DNA from: Chrysomallon squamiferum
Taxonomy: Eukaryota; Mollusca; Gastropoda; Neomphalida; Peltospiridae
Assembly (NCBI GenBank): GCA_012295275.1
Contig: CM022668.1
Coordinates: forward strand, 2,305,489 to 2,337,988
Length of the DNA stretch: 32,500 nt
Direction: 5' to 3'
Below, piece after piece: positions 10,257-19,339 of this stretch. The notes beneath the pieces are model-generated. The model made no database searches and was not told the DNA's origin. It was given only the letters and a program-made list of their open reading frames with translations. Numbering within the stretch: position 1 is the stretch's first letter; each line of letters starts with the position of its first letter. The position numbers and the translations under genes were made by a program.

Positions 10257-10740
10257 TTTTTCTCCGTGTCCCCCCACTCATTGTTCCAGCAGAATCTCCT
10301 CCATTGTTTGGTCAGTTCCTCTGTGTCCAGCATGGGCCGTGGCCTCAACCGGTATTGGTCAGAGAACAATGGTCAGTGCAGTGGTCACCTTGCTTGCTGA
10401 AAGGGAGGTGCGGTCGGGCTGGGCTGATGAAAGTTAAGGTCACAGCTGCCAGTGGTCAGAAACACGGGCGAAGGACTTTCTGAGTCCAGATGACCTTTAG
10501 GGTCACTGACTGCCTGTGTCGTGTTGACTCAGTGGGCTGGGTGGGTACGGTGGGGGGATGTGGTGGACAGGGGGAGGGTGCACACTGTCAATTCAGACCC
10601 TCTGTTTATTGAGAACTGTGTACACGTCTTTCAACCCTTGGAGGATGAGGTCATCAGAACAGTTCTACATGTTTGTCTGGGTTCTTAGCAGAATGTCATT
10701 AGTGTTTGTTTATATCACTGTCAGAGTTAACTGTGGTATA
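10257..10740. promoter_or_regulatory. Candidate cis-regulatory island with SOX-like and GGTCA motifs
   Basis: About 480 bases of complex sequence with markedly higher G+C than its flanks. It holds three CATTGTT-type SOX motifs (10279-10285, 10302-10308, and inverted as AACAATG at 10365-10371). GGTCA or its complement TGACC, the nuclear-receptor half-site, occurs about nine times. One is TTAAGGTCA at 10434-10442, next to a CAGCTG E-box at 10443-10448; another is the everted pair TGACC/GGTCA at 10491-10505. Open frames of 65 to 92 codons cross it but resemble no protein I know. Motif matches are short and common, so the enhancer reading is inference. Confidence 0.35.
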
Positions 10741-10743
10741 GTA

Positions 10744-10809
10744 GGGTGGTGGTAGTTGTAGTGGTAGTGGTAGTGATAGTGGTGGTGGTGGTGGTAGTAT
10801 TATTAGTAA

Positions 10810-10856
<47 letters not shown>

Positions 10857-10940
10857 AAAAACAAAATAATAACAATAACAACAATAATAATGACATCAAT
10901 AATAATAATGGCATCAGTAACAACAACAACAGTAGTAAAA
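10744..10940. repeat. Trinucleotide cluster: GTG/GTA, then ATT, then AAC/AAT
   Basis: Three adjoining trinucleotide arrays whose strand bias changes: G/T-rich at 10744-10800, (ATT)n at 10810-10853, A/C-rich at 10855-10935. The open frames on both strands are translations of these arrays. Confidence 0.95.
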
Positions 10941-11399
10941 GCACATTGCAAACTGACATTTCTGTGTCTGTGTTTCAGCCTGTGAGTATATTTATGTTTT
11001 GTTGACCAGTTAAAAGATTTAAATATTCAGTTTGAAAATTCCCAGGAACAAAGTTTTTCACTTTCTGGTTTTTACTGTTTTTTACTGTTGCTATATAAAG
11101 TACTTCACAAAACTGATCAATACAGACCCCTCACAGTTGTTTTAAAAACTTGCATACTTAACAGATGTTGTCATCACTCTACAGCTGTCTTTAGTAAAAG
11201 TATATATCACTAATCATAACAGCTGTAAATTATATTAATAATAACAATATCTGTAAAGTCAGTTATCAACAACAGCTGCACAGAGTAACTGTTGTACTGT
11301 TATGAAGTAGAGAGACACACACACACATTCACACAACCCTCAAGTCTCCCCCCACACTTCATCCCCCACCCCCAACACTTTCTAAACACACTTTTGTTC
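10941..11399. other. AT-rich DNA with a CA- and C-rich end
   Basis: No gene. An acceptor-like CTGTGTTTCAG ends at 10978, with GTGAGTAT three bases later, too close for an exon. A short (CA)n lies at 11313-11328 and a C-rich stretch at 11347-11378. Confidence 0.5.
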
Positions 11400-11570
11400 T
11401 TTGACCCTGTAACTTTCGGGCACACTTGGATGTGTGCAAGCGAGGTAATCACAGCTGTATTGTGTATTGCAGTCACCTCTGAGAAAACTTGCATAACCGA
11501 GTCTGCTGAGATAATAACCTGTGTAGTAACTGTGGTAGTTAAACCTGCCTGATTCCTGCTGCTCAGAGTC
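11400..11570. other. Complex-sequence island
   Basis: Non-repetitive, with a 6-bp inverted repeat GCACAC/GTGTGC around TTGGAT (about 11420-11437) and a CAGCTG motif near 11453. Open frames on both strands lack recognisable motifs. It ends at a T18 run (11571-11588). Confidence 0.3.
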
Positions 11571-11588
11571 TTTTTTTTTTTTTTTTTT
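11571..11588. repeat. Poly-T tract
   Basis: Eighteen consecutive T. Confidence 0.97.
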
Positions 11589-11754
11589 CCTTTGTAACAT
11601 CAGATCTGTTCGTAATCATTCTCGTAGTTTTGTTACAATGACCCTGTACACTAACAGGGAATCGTGGGTAATGAAAATCACTTCCTCCATTGAACCTTAT
11701 GTTTGATAATTGTGTTATCTAACAGAGAACTGTGAGGTATATTGTGTATTGTTC

Positions 11755-11756
<2 letters not shown>

Positions 11757-11800
<44 letters not shown>
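11757..11800. repeat. (GT)n microsatellite
   Basis: About 22 GT units. Confidence 0.97.
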
Positions 11801-11802
<2 letters not shown>

Positions 11803-11839
11803 AGATGTTAATAGTTTATACCCTCTGGATGTTATATTA

Positions 11840-11943
11840 TGTGTGTGTGTGTGTGTGTGTATGTATATATGTCTGTGTATATATATATATTTATATGTGT
11901 GTGTGTGTGTATGTATATATGTCTATGTATATATATATATTTA

Positions 11944-11976
<33 letters not shown>

Positions 11977-12173
11977 CTGTGTATATATATATATTTATGT
12001 GTGTGTGTGTGTGTATGTATATATGTCTATGTATATATATATATTTATATGTGTGTGTGTGTGTATGTATATATGTCTATGTATATATATATATTTATAT
12101 ATGTCTGTGTATATATATATATTTGTGTGTGTGTGTATGTATGTATATATGTCTGTGTATATATATATATTTA

Positions 12174-12206
<33 letters not shown>

Positions 12207-12356
12207 CTGTGTATATATATATATTTATGTGTGTGTGTGTGTGTGTGTATATATGTCTATGTATATATATATATTTATGTGTGTGTGTGTGTATGTATGT
12301 ATATATGTCTGTGTATATATATATATTTATGTGTGTGTGTGTATGTGTATATGTCT
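11840..12356. repeat. Compound GT/TA minisatellite, about 11 units
   Basis: Each unit is a (GT)n block, ATGTATATAT, GTCTGTG or GTCTATG, a (TA)n block and TTTAT. The GTCT marker recurs at about 11871, 11921, 11975, 12025, 12075, 12103, 12151, 12205, 12255, 12307 and 12353. Spacings are 46 to 54 plus one of 28, all even, as expected if length changes by dinucleotide slippage. The frames of 146 to 220 codons over it on both strands are artefacts. Confidence 0.95.
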
Positions 12357-12600
12357 TATTGTACTTTGACCCTGTTAAATACACAATGAAGTAATTTAAG
12401 ATTAGTTCACTAACCCCTTTCTCTGACAAACGCACTAAACACCATCAGGTCCACTAACACTTTAACACTCTAACAAACTCACTAACAGCCAAACGTTTTG
12501 TGTCCCCAAGTCAACACACATCTACCTCTGATTAGCACAAATTCAAACTTTTCCCCCAGTCTCAGAAAAAAAACCACTTTCAAATAAATAAATCACTTAA
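12357..12600. other. Non-repetitive spacer upstream of the promoter candidate
   Basis: AC-rich, with a loose repeat of CACTAAC words between 12405 and 12490. No gene is visible. Confidence 0.45.
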
Positions 12601-12720
12601 ACAAAAGTGACGTTGGGCAAGTCTAGTGACCCGGTCCAGTCTGGTGCAGGCGGTGGTCATTGGCTGGTGTCCAAGACTGGACTATTAAAAGGATGTGACG
12701 TGTTGCTGGTTATGTAATTC
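12601..12720 (+). promoter_or_regulatory. Candidate RNA polymerase II promoter (CCAAT + TATA)
   Basis: A TATA-like TATTAAAAG lies at 12683-12691. A reversed CCAAT box (ATTGG) lies at 12659-12663, about 20 bp upstream. Two cAMP-response-type half-sites TGACGT lie at 12608-12613 and 12696-12701. GTCCAGTCT (12634-12642) and its exact complement AGACTGGAC (12674-12682) bracket the CCAAT box, and the second arm touches the TATA box. A TATA box here predicts a transcription start near 12711-12716, just before a pyrimidine-rich CTTCTCCTCGCTCT, which could be a TOP-like leader. A consensus splice donor follows at 12843. The combination is the best gene signal in the window, but each motif alone is weak. 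Confidence 0.45.
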
Positions 12721-12842
12721 TTCTCCTCGCTCTATTTCACACACTGACCCTCTTTTCCTCGCCGCTTCATTTGGATATATGACTGGATACGGCAGAGGCA
12801 TTCTCACTGCGGCAGAGAGGTTTTTAAAAAGTTTAATCTGAG
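12711..12842 (+). other. Candidate first exon (probably 5' untranslated)
   Basis: Inferred from the TATA-like box about 28 bp upstream and the donor CTGAG|GTAAGT at 12842/12843, which matches the animal consensus at all six intron positions. The first ATG (12779) opens a 20-codon frame, MTGYGRGILTAAERFLKSLI, that stops at 12839-12841, one base before the exon end. If the exon is real this is an upstream or non-coding reading frame, so the main coding part would start in a later exon. I do not recognise the peptide. The left boundary is a prediction; no strong initiator sits at the expected position. Confidence 0.35.
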
Positions 12843-12892
12843 GTAAGTGTGAGTATGTGTGTGTGTGAGTACGTGTGTGTGTGTGTGTGCAC
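12843..12892 (+). other. Consensus 5' splice site followed by GT-rich repeat
   Basis: GTAAGT at 12843-12848, then GTGAGT at 12849-12854 and a run of GT units with GTGAGT and GTACGT interruptions. The repeat supplies several secondary donor-like sites just inside the putative intron. Confidence 0.45.
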
Positions 12893-13075
12893 AGTTACAT
12901 AACTCTGCCGTGTTTTTATCTGGTATGTGTTGTTCTGGTCAAGGTCTGTACTGACCATTGCTTCACACACGGTCAGTTGGCATGGCTGTTGTTTGATGTG
13001 GCATCTGAGAGGCCATGTTGTGTCCAGTCTATGACTGGTCAGTTTGCTGACTGGTGCAATACTAATTGTGTTTGT
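12893..13075. other. Complex island with repeated GGTCAGT
   Basis: Non-repetitive sequence with GGTCAGT at 12971 and 13037, its complement ACTGACC at 12950, and TGACTGGT twice (13032, 13048). If the donor at 12843 is real, this is intron sequence. It ends at the 48-bp array. Confidence 0.3.
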
Positions 13076-13580
13076 GTTATGTAACATCTGTTTAATATCA
13101 GTTGTATTTGTGTTATGTAATATCTGTTTAATATCAGTTGTGTAATTTCTCTATTACTGTATATTTAATACAAATTGTATTTATATTATGTAATATCTAT
13201 ATTACTGTATATTTAATACAAATTGTATTTATATTATGTAATATCTATATTACTGTATATATAATACAAATTGTATTTGTATTATGTAATATCTATATTA
13301 CTGTATGTATAATACAAATTGTATTTATATTATATAATATTTATATTATGTAATATCTATATTACTATATGTATAATACAAATTGTATTTATATTATGCA
13401 ATATTTATATTATGTAATATCTATATTACTGTATGTTTTTTTATCAATTGTATTTATATTATGTAATATCTATATTAATATATGTTTAATATCAGTTGTA
13501 TTTATATTATTTAATATCTATATTGCTGTGTGTATAACACAAATTGTATTTATATTACATGATATCTATATTACTGTATA
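13076..13580. repeat. 48-bp minisatellite, about ten copies
   Basis: Units start at about 13176, 13224, 13272 and onward, each beginning TGTATTTATATTATGTAATA. The first copies (13076-13140) are shorter and use TTTAATATCAGT, a variant that reappears at 13485-13500. Because 48 divides by three, open frames with a 16-residue repeat (core QIVFILCNIYIT) run through it. They have no start context, no complexity and no homologue I know. Confidence 0.93.
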
Positions 13581-14214
13581 ATAAAATAATAATTCAAAAA
13601 AAGAATAAAAATAAATAGAGGATAAAATAAAAATGAAAATAAGTAATTCAATAAAAGAACACAACAAAAAACAAAGACCTGGATGAACTAGCCACAATTC
13701 TGTTAAAAAGAATTATTATCCCATTAAAATAAAATTTTGTGTTTAAAAAGATTTAAAACTCATAAAACTATTCAGTCAATCTGTGTAAAATGTTTATAGT
13801 TTGATCATTATGAAAAATTTATAAATTTTCTAAAAGGTTCCATTGATTATAAATATTTAGATGAAAAAAAGAAATCTCTAAAGATATTTAATTTACAAGT
13901 AAAATGAACTGCATTAAGTAAAATTTGAATAGCTCCATGCAATAAATATGCTAATACCATTATATATATGTCTATATCTGTGCATGTATATTTGTATGTA
14001 TGTATAATACAGGACTATATTTTACCTGACTGAAATGTCAATTTTTTTTTATGGAGGTTTTTTATATATGTTTTTTTGTTCTTTTTTTTCTTTCTGTGAG
14101 ATCAGGTAATTTTATTCAGAACATCTTCTGTGAAATACAAGTTTTATATACCAGGTCCCTGTGACATGTTACTCCATAGACCACACTAGACTTTCTTATC
14201 TGTTGTCAATAAAC
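13581..14214. other. A-rich then AT-rich non-coding DNA
   Basis: An A-rich patch at 13581-13680, then ordinary AT-rich DNA, a TATG patch at 13964-14010 and T runs near 14043-14090. No gene is visible. Confidence 0.55.
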
Positions 14215-14430
14215 ACTACCATTGTACTTCATTGTACATTGTACATTTTACTTTATTGTATTTTGAACACAGCAATGTACTTAATTGTACATTGCACACA
14301 TAATGTACTTCACTATTCTCATACATCATACTTCATTGCACAATAAACATATTATATACTGCACACAACCATCCTACTTCACTGTACAAAACCATTATAC
14401 TTCATTGTACTTCATTATACTCATACATAG
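14215..14430. repeat. Degenerate repeat, about 102-bp unit
   Basis: CTCATACATNNTACTTCATTG starts at 14318 and again at 14420, an offset of 102. Words such as ACTTCATTGTAC, ATTGCACA and CACTGTACA recur throughout. It leads directly into the palindrome, whose left arm belongs to the second copy. Confidence 0.75.
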
Positions 14431-14548
14431 TACTTCATTGCACAACAAATGTAGTAATATTATACATTGCACATACAACCATTTCACTTCACTGTACAAT
14501 GGTTGTGTGCAATGTATAATATTATTGTGTTTGTTGTGCAATGAAGTA
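14431..14548. repeat. Long palindrome, arms 53 and 51 nt, 14-nt loop
   Basis: The left arm 14431-14483 and right arm 14498-14548 are complementary in three blocks of 19, 19 and 8 bases. These are separated by a 5-base mismatch (left 14450-14454) and a 2-base bulge. The first block reads TACTTCATTGCACAACAAA on the left. The spacer 14484-14497 includes CACTTCACTGTAC, itself part of the repeat family. The palindrome evidently arose when one copy of the local 102-bp repeat was inverted next to another. Confidence 0.9.
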
Positions 14549-14550
14549 TT

Positions 14551-14695
14551 TTACTGTACACAATGACTACACTTTATTGTACACAATGACTACACTTTAT
14601 TGTACACAGTGACTACACTTTATTGTTCACAGTGACTACACTTTATTGTTCACAATGACTACAGTTTATTGTTCACAATGACTACAGTTTATTCT
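14551..14695. repeat. 23-bp minisatellite, about six copies
   Basis: Unit GACTACACTTTATTGTACACA plus AT, with starts at 14565, 14588 and 14611 and so on. Variants are TGTTCACA and ACAGTTTA. Its TTTATTGTACA words resemble the adjacent 102-bp repeat, suggesting a shared origin. Confidence 0.9.
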
Positions 14696-14962
14696 ACACA
14701 CACTGACACACAGACAAAAGAACTAACTAAATATAAATCAAACACTAAAACAGAACTGTTGTGTTCAGCTGAGGAGTGACAGCTTGCAGGGTCAAATCTC
14801 TTCAATGGTTTATTTCCCAATCCTGTATGTGCTCTTGCCTAGAACTTGAAACACTGGGGTATGTTGTGACAGAAAGTGATAATATGTAATAACTAAAATA
14901 ACAACCATTTTAATCATAAACCTTATTTGATGTTTTTATGTAAGCATTTATTTGTTTATTTA
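14696..14962. other. Non-repetitive sequence with a B-box-like word
   Basis: GGGTCAAATCT at 14789-14799 resembles an RNA polymerase III B box, followed by moderately complex sequence to about 14880. No A box is found about 44 bases upstream. It could be the remains of a tRNA-derived SINE truncated at its 5' end. Confidence 0.25.
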
Positions 14963-14980
14963 TTTTTTTTTTTTTTTTTT
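14963..14980. repeat. Poly-T tract
   Basis: Eighteen T followed by GCTTTCACAG, which together look like a splice acceptor ending at 14990. The frame opened after it is short (14 codons), so no exon is proposed. Confidence 0.95.
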
Positions 14981-15259
14981 GCTTTCACAGGACAGCACAC
15001 ACCTGTTACTTTTTAAAAACTTTGTGATATATTAAATAGTATGAAAAGAAACCTTATATATAAACATTTTAATTTTCTATTTTTGTTAAGACATTAAGCT
15101 GGATACAACATACCTTGAATTAAATTATAATTTAATTGGTGTGGATAATTATCAATGCTTAACACATTAATTAAATTTAAAAAATGCAGAAAAAGAAGAA
15201 GAAAAAGACACAAAAAACTTCTATGGTAAATGAAAAAATAAATAAGGATTTTTTAGGGT
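14981..15259. other. AT-rich non-coding DNA
   Basis: Nothing recognised. Confidence 0.5.
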
Positions 15260-15562
15260 GTTTTGGTATCAAAGTATCTACCAGGCAGGTATGTAGTAAA
15301 CATGTTTATTTTACATGGAGAAAGGTCGACTGGTTTTCTCTCTTGGCCATGTTTGTCTTGTACACACAGAAAAGTGGTCAGGTACACTGGACATACAGTA
15401 CAGTTAATGAAAAGTTTCTGGTCTTTGCCAGAAAATAACAGACTCAGTGAGAAAGTGAGTAAACAGAAGTCTATTTGTACAACTTCTCACATCTCACATT
15501 TCCAAATCTTCTCACTTACTGTGTTGTTTTGTTACATGTGGCTGCGATTCTTTGTGAAATGA
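15260..15562. other. Complex island with two overlapping short open frames
   Basis: Two + strand frames, 84 codons (15184-15438) and 99 codons (15263-15562), cross sequence of normal complexity. Neither shows a signal peptide, domain or motif I recognise. CAGGTATGTAG at about 15286-15296 resembles a splice donor. The second frame ends in hydrophobic and aromatic residues. I regard coding function as unlikely but cannot exclude an exon. Confidence 0.15.
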
Positions 15563-15857
15563 AATTTGTTTAGGTTATCACTTGTTATTAGCATTGAGAA
15601 TCAGAATATATATGTGAATAAAGTTTATTTTATTCCATTTTTAAATATTTTTGTTTTATTCAGAATGTACTGAAGTAAATGAAAATATAATATGAAAAAA
15701 ATAATATAAGTAAGTAACTTAAAGCACATCAAATGAAGTCTATAATTACAATGCTGGAAGTGAGAAAAGTATTTCTTTGAAGAAAAAAAAAATTGTTTTG
15801 GACTTAAATGAGGATTTAATTTAAATATGTCTGATTTTATTTAATTATGACCTAGCT
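15563..15857. other. AT-rich non-coding DNA
   Basis: Nothing recognised. Confidence 0.5.
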
Positions 15858-15939
15858 GTCAACAGCAACAACAACAGCAACAACAACTACAACAATAATA
15901 ATAAATCTAATAATAATAATATTAATAGTAACAGTAATC

Positions 15940-15971
<32 letters not shown>

Positions 15972-15995
15972 CATAATAAAAACAATAATAATAAA
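15858..15995. repeat. (AAC)n passing into (AAT)n
   Basis: About eight AAC/AGC units and then about 25 AAT units with interruptions. This is the complementary-strand type of the ATT arrays at 556 and 10810. Confidence 0.95.
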
Positions 15996-16019
15996 TAATA
16001 TACATTTATCTCTTTAGAA

Positions 16020-17110
16020 ATTCAATTTTTTCTAATTATGATAAAAATTAAACATTTAATTTTTTCATAAAAGAATTGTAGCTTCCACAAATATCTTTTT
16101 TTTTTTCTTCTAATTTTCCTATAAATTTCAGCCTTGAAAAATGTCTTTATTTATTTTTCATTTTTCCTAATTTTTGCTTTAACAACATGAAATTTGTTTT
16201 TTCCTTTCACTTCTCCTTCTTCAAATATGATACATAAACTGCAGGCTTTAATTACTTTCTTATACTCAGTTTTTTCTTTAATTATATAAATAACCGTTCA
16301 GTTTTTTTTCTTTCTATTTCTCTAATTATGATATATCAACTGAAACCTTCGAAGTTTCTTTCTCTTTTCTAGACATCTTTCTTTTTCACTCACTTTTTCT
16401 TTCTTTCTCTAAATATAAACGTGTCATTAAGTTCCCGTTTTTCTGTAATTATAAAATATAAATAGTAGAGCTGAAACGTTTGTTTTTTTCACACTAATGA
16501 TAAAGTGCAGATTTAATTTATTTCTGTATTTTATTCTTCATACTTAAATAACAAAAATGTCTTTTTTCTTTTTCTCTTTCTTTTTCTTTTCTTTTTCTTT
16601 AATTATGCAGCATCATAATTTCTCTCTGTCTCTCTCTCACTGAGGTCTGTCTGTCTGTCTGTCTGTCTCTGTCTGTCTCATTTTCAATCTTTCTGTCTTT
16701 CTTTATTTCTTTCTTCCTCTCTTTTTTCTCTCTATCTCTACCTTTTTGTTTTTCTTTCTTTTTCTATTTTTTCCCTCTGTTCGTCTTTCTTTTCTTCTCT
16801 CTTTCTTTCTGTTCTTCTCTCTTTCTTTTCTTCTCTCTTTCTTTCTGGTTTTCTCTAACTCTTTATTTTTCTTTCTTTATTATTTTCTCTTTCTATTTTT
16901 TCTATCATTGTGTTTCTTTATCTGTTTCTCACCCTCTTTTTCTCTTTCTCCTTCTTTCTGTCTTTCTCACTTCTCTGTCTTTGTCTGTTTCTGTCTTTCT
17001 TTCTTTAGCTATCTAATATTAATGTCAGAAAAGTCTGTTTTTCTAATTATAATATATAAAACCGGATTCTTCAAAAGCTTTTTTTTTTTCTTGCACTAAT
17101 GATAAGGCCA
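16020..17110. repeat. Pyrimidine-rich block carrying a decayed recurring motif
   Basis: T/C-rich over about 1.1 kb. A motif close to TTTTTCTAATTATGATATA recurs in diverged form near 16026, 16108, 16165, 16218, 16276, 16318, 16405, 16438, 16490, 16597, 17040 and 17088, often followed by AAACTG or GCAG. This points to an old tandem array of roughly 40 to 100 bp later invaded by TTTC expansion, particularly 16620-17010. A clean (GTCT)n lies at 16644-16680. The 117-codon Phe/Leu/Ser frame is a composition artefact. Confidence 0.7.
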
Positions 17111-17400
17111 TGATTTACAAACTACATTAACTGATTAATTTTTCAAACAATGAGAGAACTAAATACACTCAGCTGTCTCAGTATTGTCTTCTTAAAACAT
17201 CCACAAAACAAGTCAAAATGGCCACTATGAATAATCCGGAATAAAAAAAAAAAAAAAAAAAAATGTTTTCATCTATGTAAAGCTTTCACATAATGAGCAT
17301 GTAATCTACATGAATCTCTAATCTGTGTCTGTACATCCATCCATCCATCCATTTATCTGTGCTGAAAATTAATAGCAGTTTTTATGTTTACTTCAGACGT
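17111..17400. other. AT-rich DNA with poly-A and (CATC)n
   Basis: Poly-A of about 20 at 17244-17263 and five CATC units at 17336-17353. No gene is visible. Confidence 0.6.
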
Positions 17401-17799
17401 AGAATTTTTATATTTTTATGAATATATGGTAGTTGGATATAATTGTTATACACACACAGTGAATTACATACATTTGTGTATTAGATGTGGGCTATAGTAA
17501 TGTAAATTGGTGATTATGAAAATGGGATGTTGTCTGTGTAATTATGTTGAAGTAGTCTTGATTATTTTTGTTCATGATAATTATCAGTGTGTTGTTGTGC
17601 GGTATTCATGGTCGTATTTCGCTGGTACGATATGAATGATATATTACAAGAATGTTAAAATTTCAATTTATTGAGTTGAACTGAGCAAATTTTTGAGATT
17701 TTGTCTTGCAGTAAATATATTTTCTTTACCTGTAAATTGATGTTGCTGGTATTTTGTTATAATAAAATTTTCTTCTGTATTTAAAAAATAATACAGTAA
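17401..17799. other. AT-rich sequence with a small CpG-bearing hairpin
   Basis: Non-repetitive. ATTCATGGTCGTA (17604-17616) pairs with TACGATATGAAT (17626-17637) around a 9-base loop. The CpGs stand out in a CpG-poor neighbourhood. No open frame of note. Confidence 0.5.
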
Positions 17800-18150
17800 A
17801 TAAATAATTAAAGAAAGAATGAGAAAGAAAAAGAAGAAAGAAAGAAAGAATGAATAAATTAAAGAAAGAGAAATAGAAATAATAAATTGAATAAAGCATG
17901 AATTAAAGAAGCAGAAATAAAGAAAGAATGAATTAAAAAAAGAAAGAATTAATTAAAGAAAGATTTAATAAATGAAAGAATGAATAAATTAAAGAAAAAA
18001 CCAGTGAATTAAAGAAAGAAAGAAAAATTAATAAAAGAAAGAATGAATGAATTAAAGAAAGAATAAGAAAAAAGTGAATTTAAGAATGAAAGAATGAATT
18101 AATAAAAGATAGAATACAGAATGAATAAATTTAAAAAGAAAGAAAGAAAA
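17800..18150. repeat. Purine-rich (GAAA)n / GAATGAATTAAAGAAA block
   Basis: A/G-rich on the + strand with units AAAGAAAG and GAATGAATTAAA repeating irregularly. It is opposite in strand bias to 16020-17110, so the two blocks could pair as the arms of a very large imperfect inverted structure. Confidence 0.88.
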
Positions 18151-18816
18151 ATATTTTAGATAATATAATACGTTAAATATTCTTTTTATTTTTAATTGCC
18201 AAAGAAAAAGTAGAAATTGAATATAAAAATTAATCTGTTTTAAAGTGATTTACTTTGTCAGAGAAAATTAATGATGACAAATTACTTACTCATTAGATTC
18301 AGAAAAACACATTTAAAAGCATTTGGCACCAACCAGAACCACTTTTCAGTCTAATTCTAATTTTACTTTGCTTTTTTCTTCCATTTCTGTTTTTAACATC
18401 TAAATTTTAGCTTTCTGAATTTTTATTTTTTGTTCTGTTTCTCAGTTAATGTTGCCAAAATTACAGCATTTGTCATAATGTAGCAAGACATAAAAATGAT
18501 ATATTGTTAAAAAAAATACTGAAATTTGGAGCATTTTCAAAAAAAAAGAAGTAAAAACAAATAAACAAATAAATATAAATCTGTAATTTTGATATGTCAC
18601 AAAATGAAATATAAAAATTTGATCATATCTGTTAAAAAATAAATAATAAATAAATCAATAAATCATTAAATAAAAAAAAATTAAAAAATAATCTATAGTT
18701 TTGATGATGTCTTGCAAAATGCTAAAAAAACTATTTGTATAAAAGTGGTAAAATTTGCCAAGATCTACAAAAGTGATATCTCTGAAAGATGTGTGCAGTT
18801 TGTATGATGGAAGATA
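18151..18816. other. AT-rich non-coding DNA
   Basis: No gene. Short A-rich runs near 18540-18580 and 18640-18690. Confidence 0.55.
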
Positions 18817-18844
18817 AGACAGACAGACAGACAGACAGACAGAC
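18817..18844. repeat. (GACA)n microsatellite
   Basis: Seven GACA units. Confidence 0.95.
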
Positions 18845-19014
18845 ACCATCTCTCTACTTGTGATTAACATTTTCGCTTCTGTGTCCACCAGGCATGTCTC
18901 AGAGAACTGAGTGTGCAGGTCGTATTCAGGAGAATTCTGATCCATAAATGATCTTTATAACAAATAAACTTATAAATAAATAGTTGACAGTCCAGTAAGT
19001 ATTGATATTTTAGT

Positions 19015-19018
<4 letters not shown>
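18845..19018. other. Short non-repetitive spacer
   Basis: Nothing recognised. Confidence 0.4.

Positions 19019-19078
<60 letters not shown>
19019..19078. repeat. (GA)n microsatellite
   Basis: Thirty uninterrupted GA units, the purine-strand counterpart of the (CT)n tracts at 21599 and 30001. Confidence 0.98.
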
Positions 19079-19082
<4 letters not shown>

Positions 19083-19339
19083 GCTGAATTTTGCTACCAG
19101 CATAATATAAAAAATAATTTATTATGACTGAATTTTTTTTACTAAATAGACTTAATTTTGATGTGGTTTTATTGACTTAAATAGTAGTGATAAAAAAATT
19201 TGACAATAGTTGATGTTTTGACAATTTGATTATTACTGAATTTTTTTTTATTTAATAAGACTTAATAATATTTGATACAGACTTGATGTGTATTTGAGGT
19301 GTAATAGAGAGATTATAATAGGTGGTGGTGATAAATAGA
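19079..19339. repeat. Diverged two-copy repeat, about 110 to 115 bp
   Basis: TGACTGAATTTTTTTTACTA near 19125 is echoed by TTACTGAATTTTTTTTTATT near 19235, each followed by AGACTTAAT and a TTGAT word. This indicates an old duplication. Confidence 0.55.

Noticed and set aside
10968-10989. Acceptor CTGTGTTTCAG with a donor-like GTGAGTAT three bases later
   Set aside because: The implied exon would be three bases. It is not a recursive splice site either, because the donor does not directly follow the AG.
11732-12394. 220-codon Cys/Val/Tyr open frame and its companions on both strands
   Set aside because: Pure translation of GT and TA repeats; several frames are open at once.
13138-13581. 16-residue repeat frames resembling membrane segments
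   Set aside because: The hydrophobic look comes from AT-rich DNA in a 48-bp array; unit length variants interrupt the frame.
14963-14990. Strong acceptor-like poly-T plus GCTTTCACAG
   Set aside because: The following frame closes after 14 codons and no donor follows; long T runs create such sites by chance.
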